Positions 43,801 through 51,434 of a stretch of DNA of 64,000 nt are shown here, piece by piece. The notes below the pieces were generated by a model. It saw only the letters and a program-made list of their open reading frames with translations. It ran no database searches and was not told where the DNA came from. Each line of letters opens with the position of its first letter. The first letter of the stretch is position 1. A program made the position numbers and the translations under genes. Source of the DNA: Metaphire vulgaris (lineage: Eukaryota > Annelida > Clitellata > Crassiclitellata > Megascolecidae); contig CM030848.1 in assembly GCA_018105865.1 (NCBI GenBank), positions 2,321,001 to 2,385,000 on the forward strand, given 5' to 3'.

Positions 43801-44930
43801 GATGACGACGATGACGACGACGACGACGATGATGATGTTAATGTTCAGTCCTTACGCTAGGATAATAGGATTGAATTTAGGCCATAGGCCCAAAGCTTAA
43901 CAGACACTCTTATTTATTAGGTTTATTATATGAGTTTATTATATGAGTAAGCCTATATTATTTCTCTACTAGAAGCGATGGAATATTCCCAATTGATAAA
44001 GAAATGCTGTGGATATACCCTCTAAAAGATTCACGAATAGCTGTGCAACATGTTGATGTATAGGCCTAATATTTGTGGCCGTTCCTGCACGAACAATAGT
44101 AACTTCCATCATAATGATAAACATACAAGATATTATTTTGGCTGAAAAGAAAAATAAACATACCGCAATCGATGGCGACGTCCTTGTAATGTCGGCAATC
44201 GTGTACACCCCAACCTCTGTGACTACAACTACCAATGTATGTTTCGTATCCACTACAAACGACGTCATCCAACCATATCTCTCCAGACCCCTGTCCATAT
44301 GAATTTGCAGTGACAGATCCTGCTCGGCTTCACAAACGACAATACAGAAAATGAACCTGTTATTGTTGTCTAATCATGCAATTTATCTTGTTCTTTAAAA
44401 CCCTACAGTCATAAATTTCGTCTGTTCTAGCTTTAGTATAGACCAAATAAAGGCAAATTTTTGATGCAGAAATGCAACGATATTAACACGAAGTCAATTT
44501 ACTAAGCTCACCCAAATCCAAGGCTGGAGCATACCACTCGTGCAGCAGCATCAGTGAACCTGTCCCTACACACGGTACCCCATGTGCCATAATCCGACCG
44601 TACTTCAAGACGACCAGCGGATGGATTTGACGACGATGAACTGGGATTAACCAGTCTCACGTATATATATCCTGAGCAAAAGACAGCCAGTAAAGAGTCA
44701 TTCACTGCTACCTGCTTCTTATTAATAAGACTGAACATATCTAGACCTTTTGTGTGTTTTATGAACATATGTATTGGGTTGGTTGGCTGGTTTAGCTATG
44801 CAAGATATTCTAAAAAATCTCTGCAGAATTTTGCTCGCAAACGCTACCAGCGGACTTATTTATGATTCATCAAAGTGTTCTTCCTGAAAACGGAAATGAC
44901 AACTGAAATGAGTCAACTGGTGATATTTGA

Positions 44931-45007
<77 letters not shown>

Positions 45008-46303
45008 GGACATTTCTAGAGCGCAAATATACGCAAAGCAGCAAATGCGCTAATGTCAGTTGCGAACCAGATCGGACAATAAAGTCTTCAGCTTCTTTCT
45101 GAAGGCGAGTAGTGTCATGCTAGAGTTAGGAGAACGCAGTATTGCTGGCAGACAGTTCCAAACCACCGGCCAGCGACGGTCAGATTGCGGTGACAGTAGC
45201 CTGTCCGGGTTCGAGGTCTGCGAGCGTGCTGGTCAGGGCGGAGCGCAAATGCGACCGACCAGGTAACTTAGCTGTCAGTCAGATATGGTGGAGTAGACTA
45301 TGTTGATCCTTGAACAGGATGGTCCCGAGCTTAAAATTCACGCGTTGATTGACCGGAAATCAGCGGAGACCCCGTATAGAACTGGCGTGATATGATCAAA
45401 TTTGCCTCTCTAGCTCACCAATCGTGCAGCTGAATTCTGAACAAGTAGCAGATGGTCGCTGATGCCGTAGAAGATGCTATTGCAGTAGTCAAGTTTACTG
45501 ATGATGAATGCTTGAGGCATTATCCTAGTTGCGTCTGGGGCCAGCGAGTTCCTCACTACCAGCAGCTGGCGTAGCTGGAAGAACGACTTCCTCCTACAGA
45601 CTGAGGCAACGTGGTTGGCCATTGTCAGTTGGCTATCGATTAGCACCCCGAGGTTATATTATTGACCGCTGTAGCACATTCGAGGGTGGTGTTGGGACGG
45701 CGTATGACAAATATATTGAGATCCTTTGACTCTTATTTCCGTTCTAAAAGTTTTTTTGGCAATTGCTATTATACTGTATGTTTAACTCATATATTATTTT
45801 ACAAATCAGCATTTTGATGAGTATTTTGAAGCGCCAGTTGAACAGAATGCATTCTGTAAAGCATCATATAGGCTAATTATTAATTTATTACCTATCATAA
45901 AAACGCTAAGAGGAATGCTCAGACATATGAAACTAACAAATTGAGTCCAATACTAATATTTATATAAAACTAGCCTAGATTACTACTGGTGATTGCAGCA
46001 CTTTGTGAACGCTAGGACAGTTGTTGATCAAACATGCAGACACTGATAATCACAGGAAAGCCTATCGATGGCCCTGGACAGGCAAGAATGAAACATGATA
46101 ACTGTATAGACTAACTATAGTATTCTTGGTAAATGACGATGCTGACCAATTAGTCATCTAATTATGTTTCCTATTTTTCTGAAATATATAGAAAATAATA
46201 GAGTTCACTGAAACTTTTAAGCAAGAAAGGTGTTCTCACCGTCTGTGAATGTTATTAGTCCGACCAAGCAAAAATATTTTATTTGTAGAATTAGGCCTGC
46301 CAT
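34552..46303 (-). CDS. Gene A: SRCR plus calcium-binding EGF single-pass receptor with tyrosine-motif tail
   Basis: Complete hand-built model on the minus strand: 46303-46240, 44671-44512, 44327-44164, 42545-42423, 40425-40285 (or from 40413), 39733-39608, 38292-38164, then 37295-37202 or 36817-36724, 35225-35173 and 34847-34552. Every border is AG/GT and every phase fits, giving 1350 nt with one TAA stop, about 449 residues. Layout: signal peptide (1-21), group A SRCR with six Cys (~23-129), four calcium-binding EGF modules (~130-300), transmembrane helix (~302-331), basic juxtamembrane segment, cytoplasmic tail with YMPL, YTPM and three YENV motifs. YENV fits the Grb2 SH2 site pYxN and YTPM the PI3K site pYxxM. 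I infer a cell-surface recognition receptor signalling through tyrosine phosphorylation; ligand unknown. Gene B is a tandem paralogue. Two altered splice acceptors (EGF1, EGF2) leave it open whether all exons are used. Confidence 0.82.
35173..35225 (-). CDS. Gene A exon 9: 53-nt juxtamembrane exon
   Basis: Acceptor TTTTAG, donor GTTGGT; phase 2 to 1. Encodes RKEVNQPQQTESSSVNN. Same length, phases and splice sites as 57652-57704 in gene B (RNEAIQPSQRQCSQVNN), which identifies the exon although it is too short to find by open frame alone. Confidence 0.85.
35443..36378 (-). mobile_element. Solo LTR in gene A intron, related to the gypsy-type LTR ends
   Basis: Starts TGTGGCGAACCGGGCC, identical to the plus-strand start of the LTRs at 28429 and 32628, and ends TTTCGCCACA. 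About 936 bp. It contains some ten copies of CAGGTACTACCT (35625-35815). The body is not alignable with the other LTRs, so it is a different subfamily. No internal retrotransposon sequence is present; no clear 5-bp duplication. Confidence 0.7.
36724..36817 (-). CDS. Gene A transmembrane exon, downstream copy
   Basis: 94 nt, phase 1 to 2, acceptor TTTGTAG, donor GTTAAT. Encodes KRIGLIVGSSVGAFLVVASI continuing into AILLLIFYRER: a Gly/Ser start, a ~22-residue hydrophobic helix and a basic stop-transfer end. Nearly identical to the exon at 37202-37295. Confidence 0.85.
36940..37195. repeat. GC-rich repeat between the two transmembrane exons
   Basis: Short GGTAA units (36942-36964), then a doubled AAGCGTCCTCATTGGCTG phrase (37047 and 37078) and GGCCCTACTG-type words shared with 37300-37680. 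Confidence 0.7.
37202..37295 (-). CDS. Gene A transmembrane exon, upstream copy
   Basis: 94 nt, same phases, acceptor GTTGTAG, donor GTCAAT. Differs from the downstream copy by Val for Leu near the start of the helix and Met for Arg after LLLIFY, leaving fewer basic residues at the stop-transfer end. Using both copies would shift the frame, so only one can be included. Confidence 0.8.
37300..37680. repeat. GC-rich imperfect minisatellite (GTAGGCCC / GGAGACCG words)
   Basis: Loose repetition of GGGGCGTAGGCCCTA, CCGTGGAGACCG and GTCGTAGGT words at 40-60-bp spacing. Much more GC-rich than its surroundings. Open frames on both strands through it are low-complexity. Confidence 0.65.
38164..38292 (-). 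CDS. Gene A exon 7: EGF4
   Basis: 129 nt, phase 1-1, acceptor TTCAG, donor GTAAGA. Starts DMDECISGKSECD and contains CINTIGNYTCRC. The D-x-D/N-E-C start and C-x-N-x4-Y-x-C-x-C pattern mark a calcium-binding EGF. Closest relative is gene B exon 59129-59260. Confidence 0.9.
38500..39330 (-). pseudogene. CR1/L2-like LINE fragment in gene A intron
   Basis: The minus strand encodes, with frame changes, DLRRLRPYLDI, SKLDYCNSLFHNLP (39140-39180), TPLLKSLHWLKIAERIEYK (39000-39060) and then PLNQSSLKICNRAFSYAAPE and LWNSIPISIR (38800-38900). These are the post-catalytic blocks of CR1/L2-group polymerases. The 3' end runs into AAGTAAGTAAGTAAGG (38500-38517), its tail. The endonuclease and most of RT are missing. 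Confidence 0.85.
39332..39589. mobile_element. hAT-type MITE
   Basis: Ends CAGTGGCGTGCAGAGTG and CACTCTGCACACCACTG. The 8-bp flanks GAGAGATA and GCAAGAAG do not match, so one border may be rearranged. Contains two T-run/(G)CTTGTCA-type motifs. It lies 19 bp downstream (transcript sense: upstream side of the next intron) of the EGF3 exon donor region. Confidence 0.8.
39608..39733 (-). CDS. Gene A exon 6: EGF3
   Basis: 126 nt, phase 1-1, acceptor TTGTAG, donor GTACCC. Starts DVDECERERLCDN, with CINSVGSYNCACRIGY. Calcium-binding type. Paralogue of gene B exon 60940-61065 (DVDECEREEFCDS). Confidence 0.92.
39940..40185 (-). repeat. CCAAT-box repeats plus GAAGCGA run
   Basis: Five or six copies of AGCGTTCTGATTGGTTGGCT (complement of the CCAATCAGAACGCT repeat) at 39950-40065, then GAAGCGA/GCGACGCGAAGC repeats. 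The same composite occurs at 15470-15960, so the two repeat types belong to one mobile or satellite unit. Confidence 0.8.
40285..40425 (-). CDS. Gene A exon 5: EGF2, acceptor probably supplied by a transposon
   Basis: The EGF coding part starts at 40413 (DINECTVGQSQCD, then CHNTVGSYYCSC) and ends in donor GTAGGA at 40285, phase 1-1. The hAT fragment 40414-40563 abuts base 40413, so the ancestral AG is gone. Inside the transposon an AG ends at 40426, giving phase-compatible extra codons (PIT) and restoring the Asp codon across the junction. Either this acceptor is used or the exon is skipped, which would also keep frame. Confidence 0.7.
40414..40563 (-). mobile_element. Truncated hAT MITE abutting EGF2
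   Basis: Starts CAGTGATGGGC and matches the complement of 17460-17610 (shared GACCGCAAAAGTGT, ATGCGATGAAAGCC-like, TTCGGCATTTAGAATTA). Its other half is replaced by a LINE tail beginning at a TCAC/TCAA repeat. Confidence 0.85.
40564..40815 (-). pseudogene. LINE 3' tail fragment (CR1/L2-like)
   Basis: TCAC/TCAA tail repeats (40575-40616), then CTGTAGCGCCATTACCATAA and TGCCCAGGG, the same 3' region as 18840-18960. No protein-coding part remains. Confidence 0.6.
41185..42155 (+). pseudogene. LINE fragment, RT fingers and C-terminus, split by a SINE
   Basis: Plus strand: PLDWRKAIVITIHKKGDRME (41255-41320) and, after a frameshift, ENQCGFRMGRGSSGQVFVLR (41420-41490), the early RT blocks. Then a tRNA-derived SINE (41578-41865) interrupts. 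After it comes MKWIGHILRMDKIRNPKR with GRRSKLRPKRR (41874-41980), the post-catalytic region. The catalytic FADD block is missing, so deletion preceded or accompanied the SINE insertion. Confidence 0.8.
41578..41865 (+). mobile_element. tRNA-derived SINE
   Basis: The 5' part is tRNA-like: GGGCGGGAAGTTAGCAGAGT contains a Pol III A-box (TAGCAGAGTGG, about 41591-41601), a B-box GGTTCGAGTCC lies at 41635-41645, and the T-arm and acceptor stem can pair (GGGC with GCCC). A non-tRNA body follows and the copy ends in CTTTGA repeats (41842-41858). A functional tRNA gene is unlikely because the body continues beyond the tRNA part and the anticodon arm is irregular. Confidence 0.85.
42423..42545 (-). CDS. 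Gene A exon 4: EGF1 with shifted acceptor
   Basis: 123 nt, phase 1-1, donor GTTACC. Encodes DECYSGHSQCSS, with CVNTVGSYYCSCKRGY. All other EGF exons start two codons earlier (D-x-D-E-C). Here the matching acceptor position reads CCG instead of CAG, and the next AG lies 6 nt inside the old exon, which keeps the frame but removes two residues of the calcium site. Confidence 0.8.
42775..43060 (-). pseudogene. LINE 3' end fragment
   Basis: AAGTAAAGTAAAGTAAAATC tail, then TTCTATAGCGCCTGGAAAGC and ACAGCTATGGAGGA; homologous to the 3' end of the LINE at 38500-38670. Minus orientation. Confidence 0.65.
43240..43850 (+). pseudogene. CR1/L2-like LINE with internal deletion
   Basis: Plus strand: PPITDFINLSLSQGHSLPSI and SLLKKTSLNAD (43263-43375), the pre-catalytic blocks, are followed directly by a C-terminal block containing SFSVAGPRIWNSLPALV (43520-43590) and a 3' UTR with AAATGGCGCTATAGAAGTTC. 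It ends in ATG/ACG repeats (43782-43838). The palm and catalytic region is deleted. Confidence 0.8.
44050..44112 (-). pseudogene. Fragment of an EGF exon
   Basis: The minus strand reads GSYYCSCRNGHKY, nearly the same DNA as the end of EGF2 (40300-40350), then a stop. The first half of the module, acceptor and donor are missing. It lies just after the SRCR exon and is a decayed EGF exon of gene A. Confidence 0.65.
44164..44327 (-). CDS. Gene A exon 3: SRCR second half
   Basis: 164 nt, phase 2 to 1, acceptor GTGAAG, donor GTATGT. Encodes RAGSVTANSYGQGSGEIWLD then DVVCSGYETYIGSCSHRGWG and ends DCRHYKDVAIDC, the canonical C-terminal SRCR half with four Cys. Confidence 0.9.
44512..44671 (-). CDS. 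Gene A exon 2: SRCR first half
   Basis: 160 nt, phase 1 to 2, acceptor TGCTCAG, donor GTGAGC. Encodes YIYVRLVNPSSSSSN, GRLEVRSDYGTWGTVCRD and VVCSSLGFG, the canonical N-terminal SRCR half with two Cys. With exon 3 it makes a six-Cys, two-exon domain, as in group A SRCR proteins. Confidence 0.92.
44933..45006. repeat. TTA microsatellite at LINE 3' end
   Basis: Perfect run of about 70 bp directly at the 3' end of the minus-strand LINE 45007-45730; probably grown from its tail. Confidence 0.93.
45007..45730 (-). pseudogene. CR1/L2-like LINE fragment in gene A intron 1
   Basis: Minus strand: a GVLIDSQLTMANHVASVCR-type block (45580-45646), FFQLRQLLVVRN and SKLDYCNSIFYGI (45470-45510), QNSAARLV, and, in other frames, remnants of the closing RLPAILRSPNS-like region up to 45010. 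The 3' UTR has AGAGCGCAAATATACG, related to the sequence after 54340. 5'-truncated. Confidence 0.82.
45731..46219. other. Gene A intron 1, no further feature
   Basis: AT-rich intron sequence between the LINE and the first exon. Confidence 0.4.
46240..46303 (-). CDS. Gene A exon 1: signal peptide and start
   Basis: ATG at 46303-46301, donor GTGAGA at 46239, phase 1. Encodes MAGLILQIKYFCLVGLITFT plus Asp, a short n-region and a hydrophobic core suited to a signal peptide. The split Gly codon joins exactly to the SRCR exon to give TDGYIYVRLVN, the usual start of an SRCR domain. The upstream 340 bp are conserved with 11800-12170. Confidence 0.78.
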
Positions 46304-46640
46304 CAATTTTGCCGAAACTATTTCTCTAGTTGTTGTGCAAATTGGCCCTATTTCTCTCCTTTCAATTGCTACCCTTTTCAGCAATAGTCAATTGAAAGCC
46401 TTCAGCTTACTTTGCCACTTAATGTGTAATAATTCGCTGTATTACTCTTTCAGATACTCATTGAAACTTCGCCTCTGATAAAATCCAGCACTAAAGACTA
46501 ACAGGGCGTTCATAGATTCAAATATGCCATGTTCACAAATACTTCCGCGTCAACACGAGTCAGAACATAGACGAATCCCCAGCAGAAAATATAGAGGGAC
46601 AAAATTCTGAAGATACTTCCTTATTTAAATTGCGACCTAG
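46304..46640 (-). promoter_or_regulatory. Conserved sequence upstream of gene A
   Basis: This region shares blocks with the relic at 11800-12170 (CTACCCTTTT/ CAAATACTTCCGCGTC / AGATACTTCC types). It presumably includes the 5' UTR and promoter. No clear TATA box is visible. Confidence 0.35.
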
Positions 46641-46814
46641 TTTAATTCTCTTTATTTCTTAGATAGGGAAGAACCGCGCCTCATTGCAATATATGTTCTT
46701 TGGAAGCATCATTTATGTGATGATAGTTCTGGAATTGAATGCATTACCGATATCACTTGATATCAGGATACAAAGATACAAAGAACATTTGGACGTAAAT
46801 GAATATGAATTCAC

Positions 46815-47735
46815 TTAGTTAGTTAGTTAGTTAGTTAATGTGCCAACTTATATAGCGCTATAGTCACAGCAGGCCAAGATCAAGAGCGCTTTACAGATTG
46901 CACTTAAATGAGATGTTAAACAAGTGCGTCTTTAGTCTGGTAGCAAACATTTCTAGACTAGTCGCGTTAGTCACAATGTCGGGCAGCAAATTCCAGAGGA
47001 GGGGATTCCCCCGGGTGAAAGACCTCTCCCCAAATTTCACTGTCTTAGATGGAGGGGGTACAACCAATTGGACCCGATTACGTGAACGAAGCTGCCGCCG
47101 ACAGTCAGTAAGCGATGGCCTATGCACAAGTTCAGCCAAGTAGACTGGGCAGGCGGGATCATTGAGGGCCCGGAATGTCAGGCAGCATCGCTTGTAGATG
47201 ATGCGCTCAGGGATGCGCAGCCAGTGCAGCTTGTCCTTGAGTAAGGGGGTGACGTGCTCGCCCCATCTGACACCGTAGATCATGCGGGCAGAAGCATTGA
47301 GGATCATCTGCAGACGGCTCAGTTGGGCATCTGGTAGGCCAAGGAGGATGCTGTTGCAGTAGTCGATCCTCGTGATGACGACGGCACGCACGAGTTGGAT
47401 CGCTGCCGACGTTGGAAGGTGCCGACGTAGCCTATCGCCCTGATCCTCCGAAGCTGATAGAAGGAACTCCGAGTGACATTGCTGATGTGGCCATCGAGCG
47501 AAAGCGATTCATCTAACAGGACCCCGAGGAGGCGTACTTCAGCCGACGGTACAATTTCAATCCCATCAATGACAAACGGTACACGGCTAAGCAAGTGCCT
47601 CCTCCTGGGAGTAGAGATCCACAGCACTTCGGTTTTGTCGGGATTCAATGCTAGACGATTGACTTCAGTCCAATGTCTGATCTTTGTAATACAGGCGATG
47701 ACACGATCGCGTACATCAGCATGAAAAAACAATAG
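46815..47735 (-). pseudogene. CR1/L2-like LINE fragment with TTAG tail
   Basis: Minus strand, first frame: RHWTEVNRLALNPDKTEVLW and LLGVLLDESLSLDGHI (47570-47680). After a frameshift near 47430 come TRIDYCNSILLGLPDAQLSR, ASARMIYGVRWGEH, LLKDKLHWLRIPERIIYKRC, FRALNDPACPVYLAELV and a terminal LLWNLLPD and RLKTHLF (46900-47000). The copy ends at TTAG repeats (46818-46836). Only one frameshift, so relatively young. Same subfamily as 58030-58545. Confidence 0.88.
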
Positions 47736-48027
47736 GACAACTTTATTTAATCGAGGTCATTTAGTGTAATCAAACGACTTTATATGCTTTAATTACTGTA
47801 ACTGCAAATTTTCACAGCATTGTCCAAATTCAAAAGTGATAAACTTTCAAAGTCAAATATAAAGGTGTTTGTTCCTAGCACTTCGTATTTGAGTTAACTG
47901 AATTTTAGATTTGATGAGATGCACGAGTTAGTTCTTTTTCATGCTCTATTTTACACATACGTTAATTGTATCTAGTAAAATGCATAAAATTTACGACGTC
48001 GAAGAAAATGTCCATTGAAGCTTTAAG
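47736..48027. other. No recognised feature
   Basis: About 290 bp of AT-rich spacer between a LINE and a MITE. Confidence 0.4.
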
Positions 48028-48443
48028 CCACGGGCGGCCAACATTTTTTCTACAAGCGGGCCGTTATAAATTTTTAACACCCGCATGCTTTTGTTGTCTT
48101 TTGCCTACAGTTACTTTTTGGTTCACTTACAATTAAAAGCAGTTTAAAGTAATTTGCTATTTTACTAAATTAATCACTGGAACAAATGCATAAATGCTTG
48201 TCAATATTATATTCCAAAATCTGAGCTATCTAAAAATCTGAAGTAAAATGACGAAAACATTGAATGGCCATATACTCATTACATTGCTTACATTGATTTT
48301 ATTACAACCTATTGTTGTACTCATAACTCAAAATTGTACGTATAAATAGGATCAATAAAATTTAATAGAAATATGTCATTCGGGCCGCCAATTATCAGTT
48401 ATCGAGCCGCATGTGACCCGCAGGCCGCGGGTTGGCCACCGCT
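48028..48443. mobile_element. hAT-type MITE with perfect 8-bp target duplication
   Basis: Ends CCACGGGCGGCCAAC and GTTGGCCACCGCT; flanks GCTTTAAG on both sides (48020-48027 and 48444-48451). Non-coding; contains GGGCCG-type inner inverted blocks. Confidence 0.9.
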
Positions 48444-48671
48444 GCTTTAAGCGGATTCTCCGCTGATCTATTTTTAGTAATATCACTGAGCCGACTGATA
48501 TTATTTATAGTTGTCTGCTGACTTGCTGCGTCTGCGTTGTTGCTCGAAAGATCTACCAACGCCCTCGGTAATTATCAAGGCATGCGCCCTATCAGCGTAA
48601 TCTAGACTTTCTATAAATGCTCTACCCAGTGGCGTAACCAGACTCAAAATGTAACCCGGGCAGCTGACCAA

Positions 48672-48788
48672 GGGTCTGTTCGTAAATTACGTAAACAATT
48701 TTTTGGCGAATTTTGACCACCCCCTAGTCAACACCTGCCAAAGTTTTCAAACCCCTCCCCATTTTTTACGTCATTTACGGACAGCCCC
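48672..48788. mobile_element. Short MITE nested in the hAT element
   Basis: GGGTCTGTTCGTAAATTACG faces TACGTCATTTACGGACAGCC; related to the ends of the MITE at 21546-21927. Confidence 0.75.
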
Positions 48789-49269
48789 ACCTCAACAAAA
48801 CTCATTAAAAAATTAACATGGGGATGATGGGGATCTGAACAATAGACATCAATCGGTCAGTTAACTTTGAGGAAGTTCAAGTTTCACATATGCAGGTCAT
48901 AAGGACTACAAAGCGACATACAGTAAAACTTAGCCAAAATAAACTTTGGAATTGTCAGCTTCAAATAACGAGAAGCGTACAAGTATAACCAAGTAAGCAT
49001 CCAATTATATTTATTAAATTATAAATGACTCTGAGTTAATGATTAATTATAATATTAATAGATAAAGATAACTTTAACTAATTGCCGATAAATGAAACTA
49101 CCCTGAAGTAAAAACAATACGAGAAATCATGTCTTTAAAAAATCCGATTAAACGCGAGATTGTGAGTAAAACAACAAATTCATTCTTGGCGCGAACTTGT
49201 AATAAACCGTACAAACCTCCACTCGTAAAGCACAGCCGCTTGCACCGATGGCATTATATATTATACGCT

Positions 49270-49325
49270 CTTGATTTTGTCCTCTGCTATGTTACGGCGC
49301 TATACAGATTGTCATGAACAATAAC
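49270..49325 (+). repeat. LINE/SINE 3' tail
   Basis: TGTTACGGCGCTATACAGAT followed by AACAATAACAAT. A close match, TACGGCGCTATAAAAGTTGT with AACCATAACCAT, lies at 57367-57408. Confidence 0.5.
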
Positions 49326-50084
49326 AATCAAGAAATTTTAGCTGGGAAAACGGGTCAAGAAGGTAAAATCCCAAAGCAGCTGCCATTTTGCTTCTAAGAT
49401 GGGTATTCCGAACACATTCGTAGCACGCACAGGTCAAAGAGACTTCAGACGTCCTTGCTTCAGCTATCTGCTATCCCTAGAATCACTGCCTATCAGTCGC
49501 CAACTCATAAATCTTCAGCATCTGCGACGCCCGTATGTCATACGCCCCAATTATCGCCTTATATAGAGTTTCAGAGTACAATTGAGTAGAGGAAGATGCA
49601 GAGGGAAGAAATCGTCCACATTAACAAACGTAACTGAACATCGATATATCACGTAGATACATATACTAGCCAAACAGAATGACGGTAGTAATTACTGCAC
49701 TTCTAGCTGAGGTCTGTGAAATACGTTTCGAAGATACAGCAGTTGACTATTAAAATAGTATTTCAATGACGTGCATGGCAGTGCAAAATTAAGCAAGACC
49801 AAATATTAAATAATTTTTAATTTGTTCAACCCGGAATTGTTTCAACCCGGGCAGAAAATCAAAGTAACCCGGGCATTGCCCGTAATTGCCCGGGCGTGGT
49901 TACAACCACTGGCTCTACCATTATTTAAGTGTTACACCACAGCCTAATGACAGCATGTGCCCTATCATCATAACCATGACTTTCGGGATATGCCCTACCA
50001 TTATCCAACTTTTACATCACAACCGGATGACAGCATTGTTGATAAGCGAGGGCAAAATGAGTAAGGGCTGTTCGGGTATATTTC

Positions 50085-50330
50085 TCTTATTTCTTTCAGT
50101 CATTCAGTCGTCTCCGACTTTGTTTGATATTATGGACTTGCTACGTCATTCTTTTGTGTCCTCGACCGCATATCTCAGTTCCTCGATCTTCATGTTCATT
50201 GCGCCCATAATGTTATCCATCCATCTTGTCTTCCGTCTGCCTCTTTTTCTTTTCCATTCAACAGCAGCTAGCATCAATGATTTCCCCAGCGAATCATACT
50301 TGACAAAATCTGTAATGTTTTCTTAGCAAT
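50085..50330 (-). pseudogene. RTE-like LINE C-terminal fragment
   Basis: Minus strand: VEWKRKRGRRKTRWMDNIMG, then ELRYAVEDTKEWRS, the closing GR..W.D..... A.D...WR blocks of RTE-like polymerases. Everything upstream is absent. Confidence 0.72.
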
Positions 50331-51420
50331 GATTATCAGAGTGGGTTGCTGCTTCCTTCTCTGTCACAGTTACACGGCCAAACGAGATGACGCATCCATG
50401 CCCGTGAATCTCTATTGCTTAGCCTTGACTGTGTCATTCGCATATAACCCCAGGATAGTACAGACGAGTGCTGTTTCTGCAGCCAGGGATTATATTTCGA
50501 CTTCCCAGTCTACAGTAGATCCGCCGTGTTCTGTGTAAAACAGTGGCACCTCGTGTATAATGTGATTCTTCATCACGCTCGGACGGTCTTGGCACAGGGA
50601 GAGGCTATGGACCTCGGAGAGATCTGTATTGTGCCTCACTTGGCCCTGGGGTGGTGAGGTTCAGTTCTGATCCATAGGATCGGATCAGTAAAGGTTTTTA
50701 ACCTCGCTCAGGCCCCCTTACCACAAATATCACAATTATTATCTCCTTATCTCAGTGCATTAGGCCACCGGCCTTAGATCTTTCGATGATTCCTAATATT
50801 TTGTTTCCAGAACAGTAAAACAGGCGCTGATATCTGGAAGTAAAATTATTAATTCGGCATAGCGTGACAAATGATACTTTTATATATACACGAGTATATT
50901 TCTATATTATTTCTACATTATATCTTTCCATATTTCATATCCGCCCATTGAAAATTGCTTTCAAACTTGACATTATGGGAATTCCGAACAAAATTAATAC
51001 GACAGCAAAATGATAGAGTCTCATAACTTATTGTGTCAGTTTCTAGAACCATTTATAATCCCAATGCAGCAAGAGAGAACGTCAGAAGTTCATATGCACT
51101 AATTGTTAATGTCAAACAAGAAATGTGACACTGAATGACGGCTGGATAAAATGAAAGCGAAAACAGCCAGCATAATTATAATGATCATGTAAACCCAAGA
51201 AGAAACAAGTTTGTATGTCCGTCAAAATTGTCATGATATCACCCTGCATCAGTCACAATTCAGTAACGTTTTACAAGAAAGAAGAGTTTGATTCATTTGT
51301 TGTTTCTCATTCTCGTACAGCCATTGACACTAGTTGTTTCTCAGCGTGTGGCAACAGGTTCAGGCGTTCATTGCTAACATCACTTTGTATAACCGATACG
51401 CGCTGATGATCTAGTTGAAA
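50331..51420. other. No recognised gene
   Basis: No domain, tandem repeat or inverted repeat that I recognise. Short open frames lack support. 51215-51420 may belong to the 5' side of the following LINE. Confidence 0.35.
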
Positions 51421-51434
51421 TCTACTACTCAACT

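Larger units (their letters stand above)
48627..49911. mobile_element. 1.28-kb non-autonomous hAT element with perfect 8-bp target duplication
   Basis: Ends CAGTGGCGTAACCA and GTGGTTACAACCACTG; flanks GCTCTACC on both sides (48619-48626 and 49912-49919). The sub-terminal AACCCGGGCA and CCCGGGCATTGCCCG stretches mirror each other. No transposase remains. A smaller MITE (48672-48788) and a LINE/SINE tail (49240-49330) sit inside. Confidence 0.92.

Noticed and set aside
46230..46478. Plus-strand 82-codon frame starting at 46230
   Set aside because: It lies antisense to the gene A signal exon; the minus-strand reading joins in phase to the SRCR domain and is far better supported.
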